Source: Neisseriales bacterium (lineage in GTDB: Bacteria; Pseudomonadota; Gammaproteobacteria; Burkholderiales; UBA11063). Taken from it: a stretch of DNA of 20,825 bases. Below the pieces are notes generated by a model. That model had not been told where the DNA came from, made no database searches, and was given only the letters and a program-made list of their open reading frames with translations. The position numbers and the translations under genes are program-made. Below are positions 15,795 to 20,825 of this stretch, piece after piece. The DNA is taken from NCBI GenBank assembly GCA_008017145.1, contig SSGY01000019.1, positions 1 through 20,825 on the forward strand, written 5' to 3'. Within the stretch, counting starts at the first letter, position 1. Every line of letters begins with the position of its first letter.

Positions 15795-17165
15795 ATGAAT
15801 AAAATAAATCCATATTTATTTGTCACGGTGTGTATTTCTGCAACTTGCGGTTTACTCTTTGGTTTTGATACTTCGATTATAGCTGGAGCATCGCCATTTA
15901 TTCAAAATGAGTTTGCTGCCAGTAATTTTCAGCTCGAAATGGTTGTTAGTGCTTGCGTCCTTGGAGCTCTGTTTGGTGCGTTATTATGTGGTAAGCTTAG
16001 CGATAATCTTGGGCGTAAAAAAGTATTGGTGATAACTGGATTAATTTTTATTATTGGTACCATAGTTGCGGCAATAGCACATTCGATTGAGTATCTAATT
16101 ATCGGTAGATTTATTTTGGGATTTGCAGTAGGGATGGGTTCATTTGCGACACCGATGTTTATTGCCGAAATTGCACCAGCCAGTTCTCGTGGTAAATTAG
16201 TGCTTTGGAACGGTGCATTTCTCACCGGTGGGCAAGTGTTAGCTTTCTTAGTTGACTATGCTTTAACAGAAAGTGGTAGCTGGCGCTGGATGATTTTTAG
16301 TGGAATTATTCCTGCATTGATTTTGACACTTGGGATGTTAGTGATGCCAGAATCACCTAAATGGCTATTAACTAAAGGTAAAGACCATTTAGCTTTAAAT
16401 ATTTTGGAAAAAATTCGCGGTAATAAGTCTATGGCGGAGCATGAGCTGTCATTAATCAAAAGCACGCTAAATGTCAATAGAGCTAAATTCAGCGAGCTAT
16501 TTAGTAAAAAATTGCGCCCAGTATTATTCATTGGTTTATTGCTTGGGATATTCCAGCAGTTTATGGGAATTAATACGGTGATGTATTATGGTCCGCACAT
16601 TATGAAACAAATTGGTTTCTCAGATTCAGCCACCCAAATGTTTGGAACCCTTGGCTTAGGTATTACTAATTTTGTTTTCACTGTGGTAACATTAATGCTT
16701 ATTGATCGTTTAGGGCGACGTAAGTTTTTACTGATTGGTTCAATGGTTGCTGCACTGAGCTTATTTACGATGGTATTTTTGCTTAGTAGTTCAATTAGCG
16801 GTGCTACTGCGTATTTGGCATTATTTTGTTTAGTTACTTATATTATTGGTTATTGCATTAGCGTTGGTTCATTATTTTGGTTGATGATCTCAGAAATTTT
16901 CCCGCTACATGCTCGCGGTACTTGCATGAGTTTTGTGGTGGCAGTGCAATGGGGCGCAAATTTCTTAGTCGCAGCGAGTTTCCTGACAATCTTGCATGCT
17001 TTAGGTATCGCTGCAACATTTAGTATGTATGGGACAATAGCGCTAATAGTTTTTGTGTATGTTTATTTAAAAGTACCAGAAACCAAAGGTGTATCTTTGG
17101 AACTAATTGAATTAAACCTTGAAAAAGGTGTCCCGACGCGCTTATTGGGTCAAAAAAGCGCATAA
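15795..17165 (+). CDS. MFS sugar-porter-family transporter, probable myo-inositol importer
   Basis: The 456-residue protein has the 12-helix layout of the sugar porter (SP) family of proton symporters. Signature motifs are present: GLLFGFDTSIIAGA in helix 1 (about 19-32), GKLSDNLGRKK in loop 2-3 (66-76), PESPKWLL before the central loop, QQFMGINTVMYYGP in helix 7, RLGRRKFLL in loop 8-9 and PETKGVSLE at the C-terminus. These fit XylE, GalP, AraE and the inositol carriers IolT/HMIT. Because MIOX follows by 33 bases in the same transcript, myo-inositol is the most likely substrate. The Shine-Dalgarno AAGGAA lies 9 bases before the ATG. Confidence 0.88.
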   Translation: MNKINPYLFVTVCISATCGLLFGFDTSIIAGASPFIQNEFAASNFQLEMVVSACVLGALFGALLCGKLSDNLGRKKVLVITGLIFIIGTIVAAIAHSIEYLIIGRFILGFAVGMGSFATPMFIAEIAPASSRGKLVLWNGAFLTGGQVLAFLVDYALTESGSWRWMIFSGIIPALILTLGMLVMPESPKWLLTKGKDHLALNILEKIRGNKSMAEHELSLIKSTLNVNRAKFSELFSKKLRPVLFIGLLLGIFQQFMGINTVMYYGPHIMKQIGFSDSATQMFGTLGLGITNFVFTVVTLMLIDRLGRRKFLLIGSMVAALSLFTMVFLLSSSISGATAYLALFCLVTYIIGYCISVGSLFWLMISEIFPLHARGTCMSFVVAVQWGANFLVAASFLTILHALGIAATFSMYGTIALIVFVYVYLKVPETKGVSLELIELNLEKGVPTRLLGQKSA

Positions 17166-17198
17166 ATTATAAATTACTTTTGCTTTAGGAGGCAAACT

Positions 17199-18182
17199 AT
17201 GGAAGCAGTTGCAACTGAACGCCGTGATGATTTTGGCGAATTACGTAATTATACTAATTCTAAATTTCAAGATCGGGTGGAGCGAACTTATCGCGAAATG
17301 CATACCAACCAGACTGTAGATTTTGTTATGGAAAACAAACGTAAATACTCGCAGTTAGCGCATGGCAAAATGGATGTCTATCAAGTATTTAAGCTTTTAG
17401 AACAAGTGCATGATGAAAGTGATCCAGACAATGATTTACCTCAGGTAGTCCACGCATATCAATCGGCAGAGTCAATTTTTGAGTTTGCAATGTTAAATGA
17501 TACCGAGCTACGTGATGATTTAGAGATTAAAGTTTTGTTCAAGCCAACTGTTTGGGATGCATTACCAGAGAAATGGCGTGATTTATATGCCAAACATACT
17601 CTAAAATCTCTCTATAGCCATATTACAGATTGGTCATGGTTTCCTTTGGTTGGATTTATTCATGATTTGGGTAAAGTAATGTTGCTGCCTCAGTTTGGTA
17701 GTTTAAATCAGTGGGCGGTAGTTGGTGATACATATCCGATTGCAGCACCATTTGCCGCTTCAAATGTATTTTATGCTAATGGCTACTATACAGAATGTCC
17801 TGATTATAAACACTATAATACGCAAGATAATAATTCTTTTGGTAATTATCCACGCAATTGTGGGTTTGATAAAGTTGATATGACTTGGGGACATGATGAG
17901 TATATCTATGAGGCAATGAAGCAAGGTAGTAATATATGCGAAGAGGGCTTGTACCTTTTGCGCTACCATTCTTTTTATCCATGGCATACACCGCAAAATG
18001 GAGTTATGGCATATACTGAGTTGGCTTCTGATTTTGACTGGTTAATGCTGCCATTATTGAAAGCTTTTCAAAAAGCCGATCTTTATTCTAAAACACCAAA
18101 TTTACCACCGCAAGATATTTTGGAGGCGAAATATCGCAAGTTATTGGATTTGTGGATTCCTGCCAAGCAGATTAATTGGTAG
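17199..18182 (+). CDS. Inositol oxygenase (MIOX), with an extra segment
   Basis: This 327-residue protein matches myo-inositol oxygenase, the di-iron enzyme that splits myo-inositol with O2 to give D-glucuronate. FRNY-like LRNYTN, MHTNQTVDFV and DESDPD are followed by the six iron ligands expected from animal MIOX: His85, His155-Asp156 (in HDLGK), His232 (WGHDEY), His257 (YHSFYPWH) and Asp294 (KADLYSK). WAVVGDTYP (172-180) lines the substrate site. Compared with human MIOX (285 residues), about 45 extra residues lie between His85 and His155, at about 95-138. A strong AGGAGG precedes the ATG. It is a cytoplasmic enzyme, co-transcribed with its probable inositol importer, and its product can enter the uxaC-headed pathway. 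Confidence 0.95.
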   Translation: MEAVATERRDDFGELRNYTNSKFQDRVERTYREMHTNQTVDFVMENKRKYSQLAHGKMDVYQVFKLLEQVHDESDPDNDLPQVVHAYQSAESIFEFAMLNDTELRDDLEIKVLFKPTVWDALPEKWRDLYAKHTLKSLYSHITDWSWFPLVGFIHDLGKVMLLPQFGSLNQWAVVGDTYPIAAPFAASNVFYANGYYTECPDYKHYNTQDNNSFGNYPRNCGFDKVDMTWGHDEYIYEAMKQGSNICEEGLYLLRYHSFYPWHTPQNGVMAYTELASDFDWLMLPLLKAFQKADLYSKTPNLPPQDILEAKYRKLLDLWIPAKQINW

Positions 18183-18203
18183 AGTGATTTTTTGATTTAT
18201 GAT

Positions 18204-18236
18204 AAGTAGCAGAGTTTTTATGGCGCTGCTATTTTT
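18204..18236 (+). terminator. Probable intrinsic terminator after MIOX
   Basis: A 6-bp core stem TAGCAG (18207-18212) with CTGCTA (18226-18231), extendable by A-T and G-U pairs, is followed by TTTTTA. The loop is long (13 bases), so efficiency is uncertain. Confidence 0.55.
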
Positions 18237-18342
18237 ATACTCAAACTGATTCGAAATACTAGTAGGCGATTTGCGACGAAGCCTACACCTAGTAGGTGAG
18301 GAGCAAATCAACGACCTAGGATGATGAATCTGATTGAGTATA
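18236..18342. repeat. Extragenic palindromic element, copy 2, overlapping the lipB 3' end
   Basis: The outer arms TATACTCAAACTGATTC (18236-18252) and its partner at 18326-18342 match at 15 of 17 positions. Inside are GTAGGC/GCCTAC (18262-18267 and 18281-18286), GATTTGC/GCAAATC (18268-18274 and 18303-18309) and the 13-base palindrome CACCTAGTAGGTG (18286-18298). These stems are partly mutually exclusive. The right arm is coding: it gives the last residues of LipB. Read on the minus strand, the GCTCCTC (18298-18304) and following hairpin resemble copy 1 at 12960-13055. Confidence 0.65.
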
Positions 18343-18951
18343 AATATTTTCTGCTAATGCGTTAGCCAGTTTTGCCGCTTCGTTACTCATCTCTAATTGA
18401 TTTGCGACTAACTCACATAAGTTTACGACTTGCAGACCTGCATAACCGCAAGGATTGATGTAGCTAAATGGTGTTTTATCTAGATTAAAATTAAAACTTA
18501 ACCCATGATAGCTGCAGCCTTTACGGATTTTTAATCCAAGCGAAGCAATTTTTTTACCAGCGACATATACCCCAGGTGCATCACGATCACCATAGGCTTC
18601 AATTCCTAAACTTGCCAGATAATTAATCACGCCATTTTCAATCTGTGTAACCAATTCACGAATGGATAATCCCAAACGTTTAATATCAATCAGCAGATAA
18701 ATTATGATTTGCTGTGGTCCATGATAGGTAACTTGTCCACCGCGATCCGTGCGAATAATCGGAATATCATGCTCTTTGATTAGGATATGCTCTTCTTTAC
18801 CAGCAAGACCAAGCGTAAAAACTGGGTCGTGTTCCACTAGCCATAGTTCATCAGGGGTATCAGGCGTGCGTTGTTCAGTAAACTCTTTCATTGACTGCCA
18901 ACACAGTTGGTAATCAATTTTACCGATTGGTTTAACTATTACCTTAGCCAT
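18316..18951 (-). CDS. lipB: Octanoyl-[acyl-carrier-protein]:protein octanoyltransferase
   Basis: The 211-residue enzyme transfers octanoate from octanoyl-ACP to lipoyl domains of 2-oxoacid dehydrogenases and the glycine cleavage H protein. The family motif RGGQVTYHGP (70-79) is intact, although Gln replaces the usual Gly at residue 80. The catalytic pair is present as Lys134 (GKKIASLG) and Cys168 (INPCGYAG). The start codon overlaps the last base of the DUF493 gene stop. The C-terminal tail YTQSDSSS is low complexity and encoded within the palindromic element at 18236-18342, so the original end of the protein may have been replaced. Confidence 0.96.
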   Translation of the reverse strand: MAKVIVKPIGKIDYQLCWQSMKEFTEQRTPDTPDELWLVEHDPVFTLGLAGKEEHILIKEHDIPIIRTDRGGQVTYHGPQQIIIYLLIDIKRLGLSIRELVTQIENGVINYLASLGIEAYGDRDAPGVYVAGKKIASLGLKIRKGCSYHGLSFNFNLDKTPFSYINPCGYAGLQVVNLCELVANQLEMSNEAAKLANALAENIYTQSDSSS

Positions 18952-19235
18952 TAGAGCGTCATTTTTACTAAACTGTGTTTATTTAATGCAGAGTAGATTT
19001 CATCTAATTGTGCTTTGGATTCTGCCCAAATCGTTGCCGTTAGAGCAACATAATTACCTTTGCTGCTCGGCTTGATACTAATGTCGCCTTCAGGATTGAA
19101 ATTACTAACGTGTACTGAAATAATTGCGCTTACTTCGTTAATTAGCTCAGGGTCATTGAAACCCATGATTTTAATCTGAAATGTTCCAGGTAAATTTAAA
19201 AGTTCTTCAATTTGTTGATTTGTTGTATCGTTCAT
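18951..19235 (-). CDS. DUF493/YbeD family protein
   Basis: The 94-residue protein matches the YbeD (DUF493) family, small ACT-like alpha/beta proteins found directly upstream of lipB in many proteobacteria. The core motif KPSSKGNYVALTATIWA (about 55-71) and the preceding PGTFQIKIMG (about 15-24) are typical. Its role is not established; a regulatory link to lipoylation has been suggested only from gene position. It overlaps scpB by 4 bases at its start and lipB by one base at its end, so the three are translationally coupled. Confidence 0.92.
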   Translation of the reverse strand: MNDTTNQQIEELLNLPGTFQIKIMGFNDPELINEVSAIISVHVSNFNPEGDISIKPSSKGNYVALTATIWAESKAQLDEIYSALNKHSLVKMTL

Positions 19236-19819
19236 GTTGTTTCCTTATTGCTATCATATTCTTCGATTAAATCATGTTCGGGGTTTTGCTGAAATGATTC
19301 GGTAATATTCGGTAATGCGGGTAATTCTTCGAGTGATTGAATCGCCAAATCATCAAGGAATTTGCTGGTAGTAGCAAGTAATTCTGGTTTACCAGGGATT
19401 TGTTTATGTCCAACGACTTCAATCCAGCCACGATCAAATAGAGTCTGAATAATCGTACTATTAATCGTCACACCACGAATATTTTCAATTTCACCACGCG
19501 TAACTGGTTGACGATAAGCGATAATTGCTAAGGTTTCCATTACTGCTCGCGAGTAGCGCGCTGGTTTAGTTTGATAGAGTTTATTCAAGTAGCTCTGGTA
19601 TTCGGGCTTAGAGCGAAAACGATAACCGCTGGCGATCTTGAGTAATTCAATTCCACGTTCAGCATAATCCTCGGCAATTTCAGCTAAAATTTTTTCTAAT
19701 GAGCTATTACTAATTTGATTATCAAAAACTGTTGCCAATTGTTCTAAATCAACAATATCATTGGCAGTCAATAAACATGCCTCAATTACTTTCTTTAGGT
19801 GAGAGAATTGTTGATGCAT
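19232..19819 (-). CDS. scpB: Segregation and condensation protein B
   Basis: The 195-residue protein is ScpB, the winged-helix dimer of the Smc–ScpAB condensin that compacts and helps to segregate the chromosome. Two winged-helix domains can be seen, the second with the signature LSRAVMETLAIIAYRQPVTR-like run: SRAVMETLAIIAYRQPVTRG (about 89-108), then EIENIRGV and ELLATTSKFLDDL (about 146-158). The C-terminal tail is acidic and probably disordered. It starts 4 bases after the scpA stop. An smc gene is not in the window; presence of ScpAB implies an Smc-type rather than a MukBEF condensin in this organism. Confidence 0.95.
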   Translation of the reverse strand: MHQQFSHLKKVIEACLLTANDIVDLEQLATVFDNQISNSSLEKILAEIAEDYAERGIELLKIASGYRFRSKPEYQSYLNKLYQTKPARYSRAVMETLAIIAYRQPVTRGEIENIRGVTINSTIIQTLFDRGWIEVVGHKQIPGKPELLATTSKFLDDLAIQSLEELPALPNITESFQQNPEHDLIEEYDSNKETT

Positions 19820-19823
19820 GTAC

Positions 19824-20555
19824 TTAAACTAATTCAACAAAAATATTTTGTTCACTATCTTGAACGATACTAACCATTCCTTCTTTCCCTAATTCTAAAA
19901 TCGCGATGAAATTTACCACTATATGCTGAGTACCTAATTGTAGCTCAAATAAATCAAAGAAATTGGTTTTTCCTAGCTCGCGAAGTGTGCGCAAAATTTG
20001 ACTCATATGTTCGCGTACCGATAATTCCTGCCGTTTAATATGATGTTCATTTTGTGCTTTGATACTGCGTAATAATAGAGTATGCCATGCTTTTTGTAGG
20101 TCAGCTGGCTTAATTTCTGGTAATTCAGGTTCACTTTCCTCAATCAGAATATCCACCCATAAATAATCGCGGTAAGCCTGTGGCATCGTATTAAGATTTA
20201 TCGCAGCGAGTTTAATTTTCTCGTATTCAAGTAAACGTTGAATTAATTCCTGACGGGGATCTTCACCATCTTCGTCCGCATCATTGCTCGCATTAGGTAA
20301 TTTAGGCAGTAATATTCGCGATTTAATTTCTAAAAGAACAGCTGCCATAAGTAAATACTCACCAGCTAATTCAATATTTAAAACTTGCATGGTATTGATG
20401 TAGTTGATGTATTGATCGGTAATTTTAGTTATCGGAATTTGTAGAATATCCAGATTTTGCTTGCGAATTAAATACAGCAATAAATCCAACGGACCTTCAA
20501 ACATCTCTAAAAACACCTGCAGTGCTTCTGGTGGGATATACAAATCAGTCGGCAT
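19824..20555 (-). CDS. scpA: Segregation and condensation protein A
   Basis: The protein (243 residues from the ATG at 20555) is the kleisin subunit that bridges the Smc heads. The N-terminal kleisin motif FEGPLDLLLYLIRKQNLDI (about 19-37) and the following YINYINTMQ and LAGEYLLMAAVLLEIKSRILLP (about 64-85) are diagnostic. The C-terminal winged-helix part ends with a region after FDLFELQLG. The chosen ATG has no visible Shine-Dalgarno. In-frame sequence stays open upstream to a stop at 20652-20654, and its last residues (QLPYSD before MPTDLYIPP) look like the N-terminal extension of betaproteobacterial ScpA. No ATG, GTG, TTG or CTG occurs in that extension, so either this ATG or a rare ATT start is used. 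Confidence 0.9.
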   Translation of the reverse strand: MPTDLYIPPEALQVFLEMFEGPLDLLLYLIRKQNLDILQIPITKITDQYINYINTMQVLNIELAGEYLLMAAVLLEIKSRILLPKLPNASNDADEDGEDPRQELIQRLLEYEKIKLAAINLNTMPQAYRDYLWVDILIEESEPELPEIKPADLQKAWHTLLLRSIKAQNEHHIKRQELSVREHMSQILRTLRELGKTNFFDLFELQLGTQHIVVNFIAILELGKEGMVSIVQDSEQNIFVELV

Positions 20556-20653
20556 ATCTGAATAGGGTAACTGATTGACCGTAATTGCTGGATTGTTGAG
20601 AGTGATTGGCTGATCTGCTGTTTGATTAATAATGCTTGTCCTGATATTAGGTT

Positions 20654-20683
20654 AGGAGGTGCTCTTATAACCAAGCACCTCCT
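20654..20683. terminator. Strong hairpin between the partial gene and scpA
   Basis: A perfect 10-bp stem (AGGAGGTGCT at 20654-20663, AGCACCTCCT at 20674-20683) with a 10-base loop lies between the end of the minus-strand partial gene and scpA. The following T-rich tract (CGTCTTTT) is on the plus-strand side, so it is a poor classical terminator for the minus-strand gene. On the minus strand it hides an AAGGAGG sequence, which may be relevant to scpA translation. Confidence 0.5.
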
Positions 20684-20690
20684 TCGTCTT

Positions 20691-20825
20691 TTAATGACTA
20701 GTTGTTGGCGGAATAGCTCCAGTAGCTTGTGCTGGCATGGCTAATTGTTGTAAATCTTTCATAGGTATTTTAGTTCCAATTGCCGGAGCACTTTGCGTTA
20801 CGATGTTTGCCATATTATCTTTATA
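20691..20825 (-). CDS. Unidentified protein, C-terminal end only
   Basis: An open minus-strand frame enters from the window edge and ends at TAA (20691-20693). It encodes about 44 residues including NMANIVTQSAPAIG, then KIPMKDLQQLAMPAQAT and a Pro/Thr-rich end, IPPTTSH. I do not recognise it; the Ala/Pro/Thr-rich tail looks like a flexible C-terminus. Coding is inferred from the open frame, the lack of a competing frame and the hairpin after its stop. Confidence 0.5.
   Translation of the reverse strand, partial: YKDNMANIVTQSAPAIGTKIPMKDLQQLAMPAQATGAIPPTTSH

Noticed and set aside
17760..17996. Two overlapping minus-strand frames opposite MIOX
   Set aside because: They cover the MIOX iron-ligand region; the plus-strand protein explains the conservation and the minus-strand frames have no ribosome binding site or recognisable domain.
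1..20825. CRISPR array, tRNA, rRNA or insertion sequence
   Set aside because: No regularly spaced direct repeats, no cloverleaf-like CCA-ending sequences, no transposase-like frame and no terminal inverted repeats with target duplication were found; the repeats seen are explained by the lipoprotein duplication and the palindromic elements.

Overview
The window (about 20.8 kb, AT-rich) looks like a stretch of a proteobacterial chromosome. The tuf–rpsJ junction, the scpA–scpB–DUF493(YbeD)–lipB cluster and the very E. coli-like UxaC/UxaB/UxaA proteins point to a low-GC beta- or gammaproteobacterium. The N-terminal context of ScpA and the tuf-rpsJ linkage lean slightly towards Betaproteobacteria, but that is inference. 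There are no tRNAs, rRNAs, insertion sequences or CRISPR arrays.

Region 1 (1-600) is the end of the tuf gene and complete rpsJ, closed by a strong intrinsic terminator where rplC would normally follow, so the S10 operon is interrupted here. Region 2 (620-4315) is a small accessory island. It holds a decayed copy of a lipoprotein gene (623-898, minus), a large secreted protein of unknown function (1225-3660, plus) and the intact lipoprotein gene (3725-4315, minus). The decayed and intact copies form direct repeats around the secreted-protein gene.

Region 3 (4416-12112) is a tight six-gene hexuronate operon: uxaC, kdgK, a GPH-family transporter, uxaB, uxaA and a LacI-family regulator, followed by a Cof-type HAD phosphatase (12172-12984). 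It converts galacturonate through tagaturonate, altronate and 2-keto-3-deoxygluconate (KDG) to KDPG; the KDPG aldolase is not in the window. Region 4 (13077-15421, minus) is an ornithine cyclodeaminase–arginase–dut operon with a good sigma70 promoter. It implies arginine to ornithine to proline conversion.

Region 5 (15795-18182, plus) is a sugar-porter-family transporter followed by a eukaryote-like myo-inositol oxygenase (MIOX). Upstream lies a near-perfect LacI/GalR-type operator. The natural reading is inositol uptake and oxidation to D-glucuronate, which UxaC in region 3 can isomerise to fructuronate. The fructuronate-specific enzymes (UxuB, UxuA) are not here, so the link between the two modules is the main metabolic question. 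Region 6 (18316-20555, minus) is the housekeeping cluster scpA-scpB-DUF493-lipB, preceded by the 3' end of an unrecognised gene.

Two related palindromic extragenic elements sit in the two convergent intergenic gaps (about 12960-13055 and 18236-18342). The second supplies the last codons of lipB. I found no complete new defence or mobile system. The most unusual items are the MIOX with a roughly 45-residue insertion, the MIOX–UxaC metabolic coupling with its operator, and the secreted protein flanked by lipoprotein repeats.
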